Shown: positions 17,192-26,416 of the stretch, piece after piece
How the letters are laid out: every line of letters starts with the position of its first letter
Position numbering within the stretch: the stretch's first letter is position 1
Source: Martinezella tropici
GTDB lineage: Bacteria > Pseudomonadota > Alphaproteobacteria > Rhizobiales > Rhizobiaceae
NCBI GenBank assembly: GCA_000799755.1
Contig: JUHI01000003.1
Coordinates: 496,001 to 560,000 of the forward strand
DNA: 64,000 nt
Direction: 5' to 3'
Notes under the pieces: generated by a model
The model's database searches: none
Seen by the model: the letters and a program-made list of their open reading frames with translations, nothing else
What the model was told of the DNA's origin: nothing
Position numbers and translations under genes: made by a program

Positions 17192-18217
17192 ATGACCAGC
17201 TATAACATCGCTTTGAATTTCGAAGACGGCGTCACCCGTTTCGTCGAATGCAAGGAAGGCGAAAAGGTTCTCGACGCGGCCTTTCGCAACAAGATCAACC
17301 TCCCGATGGACTGTTCGGACGGCGTATGCGGCACCTGCAAATGCCGCGCCGAGTGCGGCAACTACGATCTCGGCGACGACTATATCGATGACGCATTGAC
17401 CGCCGATGAGGCAAAGAGCGGGCTCGTCCTCACCTGCCAGATGAAGCCGTCCTCCGACTGCGTCATCGCGGTCCCGACGACCTCGACGGCATGCAAGACC
17501 AGTCAACAGAAGTTCGTTGCGACCGTGGCACAGGTTACACCGCACAATGATGCAGCCATCGTACTGGAGCTGGAAGTCGATGCGAGCGCTCCCGTCTTTC
17601 TTCCCGGACAATATGTCAATATCGATGTCCCCGGCAGCGGCCAGCACCGCTCTTATTCCTTCAGCAGCGCTCCCGGCGAGCGTCGCATCGGCTTCTTGAT
17701 CAAGAGGATCAACGGCGGCGTGATGAGCAGCTGGCTCGCAAGGGCGCAGACCGGCGAGAAGCTCGACATCACAGGCCCGATGGGCAGCTTCTATTTACGC
17801 GACATGCAGCGCCCCGTGCTCATGCTCGCCGGCGGGACCGGTCTCGCCCCATTCCTGTCGATGCTGGAAGTCCTGGCATGCGAAAACTCGCAGCAGCAGA
17901 TCCATCTGATCTATGGCGTGACCCGGGATCTGGACCTGGTTCTCGTCGATCAGATCGAAGCCTACAGGAAGCGGCTGCCGAATTTCACATACAACACGGT
18001 CGTCGCGGAAGAAGCTTCCGCCCATCCGCGTAAGGGCTGGGTCACGCAACACATGCCGGCCGAGGCCCTCCATGGCGGGGATGTCGACGTCTATCTGTGT
18101 GGCCCACCGCCAATGGTCGATGCCGTGCGCAAATATTTCGACGACAACGGCATTACGCCCAACAGTTTCCATTATGAAAAATTCACGCCGAACGTCGCGG
18201 CGAAGGAGGCCGCATGA
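17192..18217 (+). CDS. benC: Benzoate dioxygenase reductase (ferredoxin-FAD-NADH)
   Basis: This electron-transfer protein has 341 residues. It begins with a plant-type [2Fe-2S] ferredoxin domain (cysteines in MDCSDGVCGTCKCRAECG and a fourth in LTCQM). An FAD-binding barrel follows (RSYSFSSAPG), then an NAD-binding domain (LMLAGGTGLAPFLSML and VYLCGPPPMVD). It passes electrons from NADH to the Rieske centre of BenA. GAGGAGAG precedes the ATG. The stop overlaps benD by four bases. Domain order and length match BenC. Confidence 0.95.
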   Translation: MTSYNIALNFEDGVTRFVECKEGEKVLDAAFRNKINLPMDCSDGVCGTCKCRAECGNYDLGDDYIDDALTADEAKSGLVLTCQMKPSSDCVIAVPTTSTACKTSQQKFVATVAQVTPHNDAAIVLELEVDASAPVFLPGQYVNIDVPGSGQHRSYSFSSAPGERRIGFLIKRINGGVMSSWLARAQTGEKLDITGPMGSFYLRDMQRPVLMLAGGTGLAPFLSMLEVLACENSQQQIHLIYGVTRDLDLVLVDQIEAYRKRLPNFTYNTVVAEEASAHPRKGWVTQHMPAEALHGGDVDVYLCGPPPMVDAVRKYFDDNGITPNSFHYEKFTPNVAAKEAA

Positions 18218-18993
18218 GCGGCTCCTATTTCCCAGGTCGCTTCTCCGGCAAGGCTGTTGTCGTCACCGGTGCCGCGCAAGGTATAGGCCGGGCTGTGGCA
18301 ACGCGCGCAGCCGAAGAAGGCGGCGCCGTACTCTTCGTCGATCGCGCCGAATTCGTGGAAGAGGTGGCGGAAGGTGTGAAAGCCAGTGCCTTCAATGCCG
18401 ATCTCGAAACCTATGAAGGTGCTGCAGCAGCCATGCGATTTGCCGCCGAGACTTTCGGCGGCATCGATATCCTGATCAACAATGTCGGCGGCGCGATACG
18501 CATGCGACCCTATGTCGAATTCGAAGCAGGCCAGATCGATGCGGAAATCCGCCGTTCGCTGATGCCAACCCTTTACTGCTGTCACGCCGTGCTGCCGCAT
18601 CTGTTTGCGCGCGGTGGCGGCACGATCGTGAACGTATCGTCCAACGCGACGCGCGGCATCCATCGCGTGCCTTATTCGGCCGCCAAGGGAGGCGTCAACG
18701 CCATCACGCAATCGCTGGCAATGGAGCTTGGCGAACGGAATATCCGCGTGGTCGCGACGGCGCCCGGCGGCACGGATGCTCCGCCGCGCCGGATACCGCG
18801 CAATGTCAGCGGGGACAGCGCCGCCGAGAAGCGCTGGATGAGCGAGGTCGTGCAGCAGGTAACGGAATCGAGCTTCATGAAGCGCTACGCGACGATTGAC
18901 GAGCAGGTCGCGCCGATCCTGTTTCTGGCTTCAGATGAGGCCTCCTACATCACAGGCAGCGTATTGCCCGTCGCCGGCGGCGATCTCGGCTGA
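18214..18993 (+). CDS. benD: cis-Dihydroxycyclohexadiene carboxylate dehydrogenase
   Basis: This short-chain dehydrogenase of 259 residues re-aromatises the benzoate cis-diol to catechol with loss of CO2 and reduction of NAD. The cofactor loop is VTGAAQGIGRAVA, the structural motif INNVGG replaces the usual NNAG as in BenD, and the active-site Ser, Tyr and Lys are in IVNVSSNATRG and VPYSAAKGGV. It is the last gene of the operon and starts inside benC. Catechol is then taken by CatA from the same operon. Confidence 0.93.
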   Translation: MSGSYFPGRFSGKAVVVTGAAQGIGRAVATRAAEEGGAVLFVDRAEFVEEVAEGVKASAFNADLETYEGAAAAMRFAAETFGGIDILINNVGGAIRMRPYVEFEAGQIDAEIRRSLMPTLYCCHAVLPHLFARGGGTIVNVSSNATRGIHRVPYSAAKGGVNAITQSLAMELGERNIRVVATAPGGTDAPPRRIPRNVSGDSAAEKRWMSEVVQQVTESSFMKRYATIDEQVAPILFLASDEASYITGSVLPVAGGDLG

Positions 18994-19070
18994 TTTCGAG
19001 GAACACTCCGGCGCCAACCGACGTCAGTCCGGGCTGGATAATGACGTCCGTTGCGCGCCAAATGTCGCCT

Positions 19071-20411
19071 TCACAGGTTGCAGGAGGATTCGGCGCCAGA
19101 TTGGTTTTGCTGGCGGGATTTACGCTCCTCATGCACAGCCAGATCCCGTCTTGCCCGCGCACTCGCGGCCTCGATCGGCTCCGCCCTTCCCTGTTCGGCA
19201 ATGGCAGCCCGCGCTCGCTCGATGTCGACCATGTAGTCGCGTGCCAGCGGCAGGGCCGAAACATTCTTTGTCAGCTGCAATTGCCAGTTCATGTGACCCA
19301 TGCGGCGGAAGGCCAGCTCAGATCCGACGAGGTAGAATTCGAACATCCGACAAAACCGCTCGTCGTAAAGCTTGGCCAGGGTTTCCCTGTTCTTCATGAA
19401 GCGATCCCGCCACTGCGCGAGCGTCTTGGCGTAATGGAGGCGCAGGATTTCGACATCCGTCGTCCATAGACCAGATTTTTCAACCACGGATAGAACTTCG
19501 GAGGTCGCCGGCGAATAGCCGCCGGGGAAGATGTATTTGGCAATCCACGGATTGGTGCTGCCCGGCCCGTCGGCGCGGCCGATCGCATGGATCAGCGCAA
19601 CACCGTCCTCCTTCAGCACCGAGCGGATCTTGTCGAAGAAGGTCTTGTAGTGGTTGATGCCGACATGCTCGAACATGCCGACCGAGACGATACGATCGAC
19701 CGGGCGCGTCCAGGAACGATAATCCAAGAGCTCGAACGTCACCATGTGATCGAGGCCGGCATCTTTTGCACGCGCCCTTGCCGCCAGCAATTGCTCCTCG
19801 GAAAGGGTGAGACCCGTGACCCGGGCGCCGAACTCCCTGGCAAGATAAAGCGCCATCCCGCCCCAGCCGCAACCGATGTCCAGAACTTCGAGGCCCGGGC
19901 GATCGAGCATCAGCTTCGATGCGATATGCCGCTTCTTCTTGAGCTGCGCCTCCTCGAGCGTCTCGTCACCGACGGGGAAATAGGCGCAGGAATACTGCCT
20001 GTCGTCGTCCAGCATCAGCGAATAGAGGCGTGCGTCGAGATCGTAGTGATGCGCGACATTGCGCTTCGAGCGCCCGGCAAAGTTCAGCTGATCCAGGTTC
20101 CGGCGCAGCCAGCGAACCTTCTCCATCAGCTTTTCGAAAGGATGGCTCCCGCCTTCCATCATGTTGAGGGCGAGCAGGTCCACCATCTCGAAGAGATTGC
20201 CATCGACCGGCTCGACTTCGCCGTCCATATAGGCTTCCCCCAGCGCCAGCGCCGGATTGAGGAGCAAGCGGCGTTTTGCGCGGGCGGTCTTTATGTTCAT
20301 CGCGGCGCGCGGTTCAGATCCCGTACCGAAACTGCGCGTGGAACCATCCGGAAAAGTGACCGTAAGGGTTCCGATCTTGATCAAGCGGGAAAGAGCTGCT
20401 TCTAGGAACAT
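19071..20411 (-). CDS. Cyclopropane-fatty-acyl-phospholipid synthase family protein
   Basis: This 446-residue protein matches the CFA synthase family: an N-terminal lipid-binding region and a methyltransferase domain with the SAM-binding loop VLDIGCGWGGMALYLA and the stretch SVGMFEHVGINHYKTFF. It should act on membrane phospholipids at the inner membrane surface, adding a methylene from SAM. It is larger than the E. coli enzyme because of the charged C-terminal tail (EAASARARRDLAVHEERKS). It faces benD tail to tail and shares nothing obvious with it. Related mycolic-acid-type methyltransferases are unlikely here. Confidence 0.88.
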   Translation of the reverse strand: MFLEAALSRLIKIGTLTVTFPDGSTRSFGTGSEPRAAMNIKTARAKRRLLLNPALALGEAYMDGEVEPVDGNLFEMVDLLALNMMEGGSHPFEKLMEKVRWLRRNLDQLNFAGRSKRNVAHHYDLDARLYSLMLDDDRQYSCAYFPVGDETLEEAQLKKKRHIASKLMLDRPGLEVLDIGCGWGGMALYLAREFGARVTGLTLSEEQLLAARARAKDAGLDHMVTFELLDYRSWTRPVDRIVSVGMFEHVGINHYKTFFDKIRSVLKEDGVALIHAIGRADGPGSTNPWIAKYIFPGGYSPATSEVLSVVEKSGLWTTDVEILRLHYAKTLAQWRDRFMKNRETLAKLYDERFCRMFEFYLVGSELAFRRMGHMNWQLQLTKNVSALPLARDYMVDIERARAAIAEQGRAEPIEAASARARRDLAVHEERKSRQQNQSGAESSCNL

Positions 20412-20583
20412 GACAACTACCTGTTTATCGTTTCCTTGACGGGTGATCCCCTAGCTCGGGAGCAGAGAAGAATCCCGTACCGGTATTGGTTTGTAAAGCG
20501 TACTACTTAATCTGGTAGAATATCCAGATCATTTGCGACATCAAGGTTGCGTTCGCGCGCCGATGCCCGAGGCGGCTGCATCG

Positions 20584-21552
20584 TTACCGACGAAATCGCT
20601 CGCGATATTCACTCGGCCCGGTGCCGATGCGCCGCAGAAAGGCCCGTCGCATCGTATCGGGGTTTGCAAAGCCGCAGCTTGAAGCCACTCTCTGCAATGG
20701 TGTTTCGGTATCTTCCAGCAGCCTGCGGGCGGAATCCACCCGGGCCATCTCGACGAAATCGGCCGGCGTAATGCCGGTTTCCTGCTGAAAGACGCGGGAG
20801 AAATTGCGAACGCTCATGGCTGCGCGTGACGCAAGTGTGTGAACGGTAAGCTCAAGCGACAAATGGTCAAGTACCCAATGCTGGATCGCCTGGATACGTC
20901 CCTCGGTCGCGATTTGTGCGGCAAGATGGACGCTGAATTGCGATTGTCCGCCCGGGCGCTTCAGGAAAACGACCAGCCGCCTCGCGACAGTCAGCGCAAG
21001 CTCGCGGCCGTGATCGTCCTCCACCAGCTTCAGGGCAAGATCGATGCCGGCCGTCACGCCGGCAGATGTCCATAGCGGCCCATCCTCCACATAGATCTGA
21101 TCGGGAACGACGTTGACGGCCGGAAAGCGCTCGGCCAGCTCGACGGCATGCTGCCAATGCGTGGTCGCACTGTGGCCGTCGAGCAGACCCGCAGCCCCCA
21201 GGAAGAAGGCTCCCGTGCAAACCGAGCCGTGCCGGCGCGTCGAGGGCGCACGCAGCCTCAACCAATCGTGTAGCTCGATGCTCTCATAGGCCTGTCCGTA
21301 ATTGGGCGTGCCTGCAACGAGCAACGTGTCGATGGCGCCATCGTCGTCATGGATCGATCCATCCGCGAGCAGCGACATGCCTCCGGCCCGTATCGTTCGT
21401 TCACGGCATGCCGACAGCGTCCGGATTTCATAATTTGCGATGCCCGGCGCCTGGCGGTTGGCTTCCAGGAATACGTCGAAAGGCCCGGAGACATCGAGGG
21501 ACTGGGCATTGTCGGGCACGACGATGACAACCGGCTTCGCCTTAGCGGTCAT
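20584..21552 (-). CDS. GlxA-type AraC regulator (DJ-1/PfpI domain plus AraC HTH)
   Basis: This 322-residue regulator starts with a DJ-1/PfpI-like domain (VVIVVPDNAQSLDVSGPFDVFLEA, then SVCTGAFFLGAAGLLDG with the nucleophile-elbow cysteine). It ends with an AraC double helix-turn-helix (LELTVHTLASRAAMSVRNFSRVFQQETG). This is the GlxA arrangement. Proteins of this type often control genes for small metabolites such as choline derivatives, arginine or aldehydes. No target is evident; the neighbours on each side are ferrochelatase and CFA synthase, both on the same strand but separated by gaps. Confidence 0.88.
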   Translation of the reverse strand: MTAKAKPVVIVVPDNAQSLDVSGPFDVFLEANRQAPGIANYEIRTLSACRERTIRAGGMSLLADGSIHDDDGAIDTLLVAGTPNYGQAYESIELHDWLRLRAPSTRRHGSVCTGAFFLGAAGLLDGHSATTHWQHAVELAERFPAVNVVPDQIYVEDGPLWTSAGVTAGIDLALKLVEDDHGRELALTVARRLVVFLKRPGGQSQFSVHLAAQIATEGRIQAIQHWVLDHLSLELTVHTLASRAAMSVRNFSRVFQQETGITPADFVEMARVDSARRLLEDTETPLQRVASSCGFANPDTMRRAFLRRIGTGPSEYRERFRR

Positions 21553-21642
21553 TTCCTACTTCCCCACCCCACATCCCACGCCAAACCTTGCGTCAACGGC
21601 GGTGAAACGCTCCGCCCGAAAGTCGGACATTGGAATACAAAC

Positions 21643-22713
21643 CTACAACCAGCCGCTCAGTTCCCGCCGAACGATCGACCCGATCACGCGCATTCCCGCT
21701 TCACTGTCGTTCAAACAGTCGATTCGCGCAAATTTTTCGCCGCCGCCAGCGAAGAAATACTCGGCATTCTCGGCCCCGATTTCCTCGATAGTTTCAAGAC
21801 AGTCGGCGGAAAAACCGGGGGTTACGACCGCCAGCCGCTTTACCCCACTTGCCGCAAGGGCCTTGATCGTCTCATCGGTATAGGGCTTTAGCCATTCCGC
21901 CTTGCCGAAGCGCGACTGGAAGGTCACCATCAACCGGCTGACCGGCAAGCTCAGTCGCAGCCGCAGGAGATGAACCGTCCGCTGACATTGGTCGTAATAG
22001 GGGTCGCCGTTGAGGAGGGTGTCGAGCGGCATGCCATGGAACGACGCCAGGATGATCTCCGGCTCGAAATCGAGGCGCCTGAGCTGATCGGCCATCGAAA
22101 CCGCGATCTGCTCGATATAATCGGGATCGTCGAAATAGGGAGCTGCGACCCTCAACGCCGGCTGATGGCGAAGCGCTGCCAGGGCCTCGAAGGTCTTGTC
22201 GCAGGCTGTCGCGGTCGTCGCCGCGGAATATTGCGGATAGAGCGGCAGCAGAAGAATACGGTCGCAGCCATTCGCCACCAGATGCTCTATTGCCGATTTC
22301 AGCGAGGGGTTGCCATACCGCATTCCCCAGGCGACGGCGATCTCCGCATCCGTGCGACCGAGCAAACCGGCCGCAATCGCAGCCTTGAGCTTTTCCGCCT
22401 GCTCCCTGCTGATCGTCTTTAGCGGGCTTTCGTCACGCTCAAGATTCCAGATCGTCGCATAATCCCTCCCCTTCCTTGCTGGCCGCGTCGTGAGAATAAG
22501 GCCGTTGAGGATGAAGAACCACGCAAGTCGGGACACCTCTATCACGCGACGGTCGGAGAGAAATTCCTTGAGATAGCGTCGGACCGACCAGTAGTCGGTG
22601 CCATCAGGCGTTCCGAGGTTGCTGAGCAGGATGCCGATCTTGCGGTTGCTGCTCCAGTGCAACGAACGGCGGCGGTCCATGCTCCTGGAAAGATCCAGCT
22701 TGACGATATTCAT
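21643..22713 (-). CDS. hemH: Ferrochelatase
   Basis: This 356-residue enzyme inserts Fe(II) into protoporphyrin IX, the last step of haem synthesis. Recognisable parts are GILLSNLGTPDGTDYWSVRRYLKEFL, the catalytic histidine in LASFHGMPLDT and the acidic cluster in FSADCLETIEEIG. I take the ATG at about 22713 because GGAGG lies right before it; a TTG four codons upstream gives a longer frame. The C-terminus differs from typical rhizobial HemH, and a second, housekeeping copy elsewhere in the genome is possible. It lies directly downstream of catalase, a haem enzyme. Confidence 0.92.
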   Translation of the reverse strand: MNIVKLDLSRSMDRRRSLHWSSNRKIGILLSNLGTPDGTDYWSVRRYLKEFLSDRRVIEVSRLAWFFILNGLILTTRPARKGRDYATIWNLERDESPLKTISREQAEKLKAAIAAGLLGRTDAEIAVAWGMRYGNPSLKSAIEHLVANGCDRILLLPLYPQYSAATTATACDKTFEALAALRHQPALRVAAPYFDDPDYIEQIAVSMADQLRRLDFEPEIILASFHGMPLDTLLNGDPYYDQCQRTVHLLRLRLSLPVSRLMVTFQSRFGKAEWLKPYTDETIKALAASGVKRLAVVTPGFSADCLETIEEIGAENAEYFFAGGGEKFARIDCLNDSEAGMRVIGSIVRRELSGWL

Positions 22714-22834
22714 GTCGGCCTCCAAATCCTCGCGCCGCTTCGGACCGCTCGAAACGGAACGGTGTTGCGGTCAGGCACCCGCGACCCCGAGCGGCGGCGG
22801 GGGCGCGAACTATCTTGAAGAAAGATCGGGACGC

Positions 22835-22870
22835 GTTGCGGAAAAGGCCTGGCGCACCGCTTTCCGCAAC
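22835..22870 (-). repeat. Inverted repeat in the katA-hemH gap
   Basis: GTTGCGGAAA at 22835-22844 pairs with TTTCCGCAAC at 22861-22870, with a 16-base loop. It follows the stronger hairpin next to the catalase stop. Together they may weaken read-through from katA into hemH or stabilise katA mRNA. Confidence 0.45.
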
Positions 22871-22872
22871 GC

Positions 22873-22906
22873 TTGCAGGCGGCAGGGTGGATAGGGCCGC
22901 CTGCAA
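22873..22906 (-). terminator. Terminator-like hairpin after catalase
   Basis: TTGCAGGCGGC at 22873-22883 pairs perfectly (11 bp) with GCCGCCTGCAA at 22896-22906, loop 12 bases. It begins eight bases after the catalase stop on the minus strand. No clear T-run follows, so it may be a partial terminator or a decay barrier. Confidence 0.6.
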
Positions 22907-22913
22907 AACTGCA

Positions 22914-24377
22914 TCAGAGTTCGCCGGCGGTCAATTTCGCCAGCGCGTCGGCAACACCCTTGCCATAGGCCGGGTCGGCCTTCGTGCAGTTGTCAATATG
23001 CCTCTGCTTGACTTCGGCCCTGGCATCTCCCATGGCGCGAGCGGTATTGTCGAACAGAGCCTGCCTCTGCGCAGGCGTCATCTTGCGGAAGAGATCGCCT
23101 GGCTGCTGGTAGTAATCGTCGTCGACACGATGATCCCAATGCGCTGCCGCTCCGGTGATTTCGAGCGGCGGCTCGTTGAGATGCGGCTGGTCCGTCCACT
23201 CGCCCCTGCTGTTTGGCCAGTAGGTCGGGGTGCCGCCAAGATTGCCGTCGGTCCGCATGGCGCCATCGCGGTGATAGCTATGGAACGGACATTTCGGCGC
23301 GTTGACCGGGATCTGGTGGTGATTGACGCCGACCCGGTAGCGCTGCGCATCGCCATAGGAGAACAGGCGCGCCTGCAGCATCTTGTCGGGCGAGTAGCCG
23401 ATGCCGGGCACGATATTGGCTGGCGTGAACGCAGCCTGCTCGGTTTCGGCAAAGACGTTGTCGGGGTTGCGGTTGAGCTCGAAATACCCGACCTCGATGA
23501 GCGGATATTCACCCTTCGGCCAGACCTTGGTGAGGTCGAACGGGTTGAACGGAAAGGCCTGCGCCTGCTCGTCGGTCATCACCTGGATGAACAGCGTCCA
23601 GCGCGGGAAATCGCCCGCCTCGATACTGTCGAACAGGTCGCGGCCGTGACTTTCGCGATCCTTGCCGGCAAGTGCTTCGGCGTCCGCATCGGTAAGGTTC
23701 TGAATGCCCTGCTGCGTGCGGAAGTGGAACTTGACCCAGATGCGTTCATTGGCGGCGTTCAGCAGACTGTAGGTATGGCTGCCGAAGCCATGCATATGCC
23801 GCAGGCTCTTTGGAATACCCCGCTCCGACATGACGATCGTCACCTGATGCAGCGCTTCGGGAAGCAAGGACCAGAAGTCCCAATTCGCGTCGGCCGAGCG
23901 CATTCCGGTGCGCGGATCGCGCTTGATGGCGTGATTCAGATCGGGAAAGCGCAAGGGATCGCGGAAGAAGAAGACCGGCGTATTGTTGCCGACCAGATCC
24001 CAATTGCCTTCCTCGGTATAGAATTTCAGCGCGAAGCCGCGGATATCGCGTTCGGCATCGGCGGCGCCGCGCTCGCCGGCAACCGTTGAGAACCGGGCAA
24101 ACATCGGCGTCTGCTTGCCGATCTCGGAGAATATCTTCGCCTTGGTGTAGCGCGAGATATCGTGCGTCACGGTAAAGGTGCCGTGCGCACCCCAGCCCTT
24201 GGCATGCATGCGGCGCTCGGGAATGACCTCGCGGGCGAAATGCGCAAGCTTCTCGATCAGCCAGACGTCCTGCAGCAATGCCGGACCGCGCGGGCCGGCC
24301 GTCTGGATATTGACGTTATCCGAGACCGGAGCCCCGGACGCGTGTGTCAGGAATGGCCTGTTGGTTTGGTCGTTCAT
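22914..24377 (-). CDS. katA: Monofunctional haem catalase
   Basis: This catalase has about 487 residues (small-subunit type). The catalytic histidine is in [14 protein letters not shown] (about H58), the NADPH/haem region in [22 protein letters not shown], and the proximal tyrosine in [14 protein letters not shown]. The start at 24377 ([15 protein letters not shown]) follows GAGGAG with good spacing; the longer frame from 24446 is not supported. It is followed by hairpins and then ferrochelatase on the same strand. Peroxide control through the OxyR gene at 26417 is likely, but I see no convincing OxyR array in its own promoter. Confidence 0.95.
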   Translation of the reverse strand: MNDQTNRPFLTHASGAPVSDNVNIQTAGPRGPALLQDVWLIEKLAHFAREVIPERRMHAKGWGAHGTFTVTHDISRYTKAKIFSEIGKQTPMFARFSTVAGERGAADAERDIRGFALKFYTEEGNWDLVGNNTPVFFFRDPLRFPDLNHAIKRDPRTGMRSADANWDFWSLLPEALHQVTIVMSERGIPKSLRHMHGFGSHTYSLLNAANERIWVKFHFRTQQGIQNLTDADAEALAGKDRESHGRDLFDSIEAGDFPRWTLFIQVMTDEQAQAFPFNPFDLTKVWPKGEYPLIEVGYFELNRNPDNVFAETEQAAFTPANIVPGIGYSPDKMLQARLFSYGDAQRYRVGVNHHQIPVNAPKCPFHSYHRDGAMRTDGNLGGTPTYWPNSRGEWTDQPHLNEPPLEITGAAAHWDHRVDDDYYQQPGDLFRKMTPAQRQALFDNTARAMGDARAEVKQRHIDNCTKADPAYGKGVADALAKLTAGEL

Positions 24378-24487
24378 CGGTTTCTCCTCGTTCATGGAAG
24401 CGACTGATGCGACCTTGTCATCCATGCTTATATAGATGAATGACAAGGATACTATATGATTAAGAGGCTTTGGCTCTCAATCGGTCT

Positions 24488-25474
24488 TCAGCGTGATCCA
24501 TGACGCCTGGCGCGCTCGTGAAAGATCGAGCCGATGAAATCGAGGCTGGTGCGAGCCGCCAGAAGCGAGGTGATGCCTGAGGGATCATAGGGCGGCGAGA
24601 CTTCGACGAAATCGACGCCGACCACTTCGAAGCGGCGGGCAACCTCGCGCAACAGGTCCTTGGCCTCATAATAGGTGAAGCCGCCATGGCTGATGGTTGC
24701 CGTGCCCGGCGCGATCGACGGATCGAAGCTGTCGATGTCGATCGAGACATAGACGCGCTCGCCGTCCGGAATATGGGCGAGAGCTGCAGCCGCGCCGATG
24801 GTCCTGAACCTGCGCAGCGACACGACATTGGTGCCATAGGCTTTGGCTGCCTCGTAATCCTTCCTGCTGACCGAGGCCATATTGTGCGGGCCGAGCGTGG
24901 TGATGCCCTTCACATGCGCCATCTCCGAAGCACGACGCATCGGACTGCCATGGCCCCAGGTGATGCCGTTGCGGCCGTCGATGAAGTCGAAATGGGCATC
25001 GAGATGGACGATATGGATCGGCTTCTCGTTCGAATAGGCCGCAATCGTCGCCATGGTGATCGCATGGTCGCCGCCGAGAATATAGGGCATGGTCTTGGCG
25101 TCGAGCAAAGCGCGCACGGCAAGCTCGGCATTGGCGAGACTGCGCTTCGTGTCGGCATAGATGACATCGCTATCGCCGGCATCGACGATCTTGACCTCTT
25201 CCGCCGTCAGATATGTCACTTCGTCTTCGAAATCGAAGACGCCCTCCGGGCCGAAGCCATGGAACATCGACATCTCGCGAATGGCCCGCGGGCCGAAACG
25301 GGTGCCGACGCGATAGCTGGAAGCGGTGTCGATCGGCACGCCCAGCACGGCGACGTCGGCACCATCGAGCTTGTCCCAATCGGTGCAGGCGGGCTGCGTT
25401 GCGAAGGTCGCAAGACCGACGAAGGGAAGGTCCATGCGCTCGGGCATGTTGCGGCTGTGGAACTCGGTTGTCAT
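24488..25474 (-). CDS. speB: Agmatinase / arginase-family ureohydrolase
   Basis: This binuclear manganese enzyme has 328 residues. All metal-ligand motifs are intact: ILGGDHAITM, VHLDAHFDFIDG and SIDIDSFDPSIAPG. The sequence matches the agmatinase/guanidino-acid hydrolase branch rather than classic arginase, so agmatine to putrescine plus urea is the first guess; guanidinopropionase- or guanidinobutyrase-like activity is possible. It lies between catalase and a GST on the same strand. Polyamines protect against oxidative stress, which would suit the neighbourhood, but that is inference. Confidence 0.83.
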   Translation of the reverse strand: MTTEFHSRNMPERMDLPFVGLATFATQPACTDWDKLDGADVAVLGVPIDTASSYRVGTRFGPRAIREMSMFHGFGPEGVFDFEDEVTYLTAEEVKIVDAGDSDVIYADTKRSLANAELAVRALLDAKTMPYILGGDHAITMATIAAYSNEKPIHIVHLDAHFDFIDGRNGITWGHGSPMRRASEMAHVKGITTLGPHNMASVSRKDYEAAKAYGTNVVSLRRFRTIGAAAALAHIPDGERVYVSIDIDSFDPSIAPGTATISHGGFTYYEAKDLLREVARRFEVVGVDFVEVSPPYDPSGITSLLAARTSLDFIGSIFHERARRHGSR

Positions 25475-25505
25475 GGCAAAATCCTTTCTTGGATCGCGTC
25501 GCGAA

Positions 25506-25529
25506 CCGGGCGCGCGGATAGGCGCCCGG
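25506..25529 (-). terminator. Hairpin between GST and agmatinase genes
   Basis: CCGGGCGC at 25506-25513 pairs with GCGCCCGG at 25522-25529 around an 8-base loop. It lies in the 75-base gap after the GST stop on the minus strand. It lacks a T-run. Confidence 0.5.
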
Positions 25530-25549
25530 CAGGCAGGCGTTGATGGCGT

Positions 25550-26191
25550 TCAGCAGATGCCGTCGGTGATGCCTTCGCCCTCATAGGCGCGGCGGACGGA
25601 GGGAAGGGCCGTCACCTTGTCGAGCAACTTGGCGATCGCCGGCCGGCTGCGCGGCGGCTTCGTCATCGGCCGAGCCCAGCGCGAAAGCATGACGAGATAG
25701 AAGTCGGCCGCGCTCAGCTTGTCTCCGAGGAAAAGCGGGCCGTTTGTCTTCAGATGCTGCTCGATGACATCGAGATAATTGCTGGCGCGCGCTTCGGCGC
25801 CGCGCTTGACGACTTCGACGGCGGCCTTGTCGTCTCCAGCCAGACGATCCGGGTACTGCCAGATCATCAGCTCTTCCTGAAGCGAGTTCGTCAGGAACGT
25901 GAGCCACTGGTAGAACTTGGCGCGCTCTGCCGTGCCGACGGCCGGAGCAAGGCCTGCCTGCGGATGCTTGTCTACGAGATACAGGACAATAGCGGCGGCC
26001 TCGAACAGGACGAGATTGCCATCAACCAAGGTAGGGATACGGCCATTCGGGTTGATCTTCATGTATTCCGAAGACTTTTGAGCGTTCTTTGCGCGATCTA
26101 CGATAACAATTTCGTAGTTCGCGCCAATTTCCTCAAGAACCATATGCGGTGCTGCATTGGCATTCGCTGGGAAATAGTGAAGCTGATACAT
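25550..26191 (-). CDS. Glutathione S-transferase family protein
   Basis: This 213-residue cytosolic GST has an N-terminal thioredoxin-like domain (MYQLHYFPANANAAPHMVLEE, then NPNGRIPTLVDGNLVLFEAAAIVLYLVD with the cis-proline and the glutathione-binding E/A pair) and an all-helical C-terminal domain. It is divergent from oxyR, with the OxyR-type array in the gap between them, so it may be part of a peroxide response. Substrate unknown. Confidence 0.86.
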   Translation of the reverse strand: MYQLHYFPANANAAPHMVLEEIGANYEIVIVDRAKNAQKSSEYMKINPNGRIPTLVDGNLVLFEAAAIVLYLVDKHPQAGLAPAVGTAERAKFYQWLTFLTNSLQEELMIWQYPDRLAGDDKAAVEVVKRGAEARASNYLDVIEQHLKTNGPLFLGDKLSAADFYLVMLSRWARPMTKPPRSRPAIAKLLDKVTALPSVRRAYEGEGITDGIC

Positions 26192-26384
26192 TTTATGTTT
26201 CCTTGGCTGCGTTTCTACCAGTCAAGAATAGATTTCCACCAATTTGTCCGCAATGAAGGATATCCGTCTATTTCGGCCAAAGACCCGTCAATCCAGGCCG
26301 TTTCCAGCGCCTTGCCGAATGACCTTGCTTGCCGGAGTATCCGCGACATATTGATAGATGGAAGACAATTAACTAACGATATAA

Positions 26385-26410
26385 ATAGACAATAGCTATC
26401 ACCAAGGTAG
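26385..26410. promoter_or_regulatory. OxyR-type binding array (three of four elements)
   Basis: ATAG (26385-26388), seven bases, CTAT (26396-26399), seven bases, GTAG (26407-26410) follow the OxyR pattern ATAG-N7-CTAT-N7-ATAG-N7-CTAT with one mismatch. The fourth element would fall at 26418-26421, inside the oxyR start, and is not conserved. It is placed to repress oxyR and perhaps to control the divergent GST gene. Confidence 0.6.
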
Positions 26411-26416
26411 ACTCTG

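Noticed and set aside
24429..24457. OxyR site upstream of catalase (TATATAG...CTATATG)
   Set aside because: The half-sites are 16 bases apart and do not match the N7 register of OxyR elements; only a plain dyad remains.
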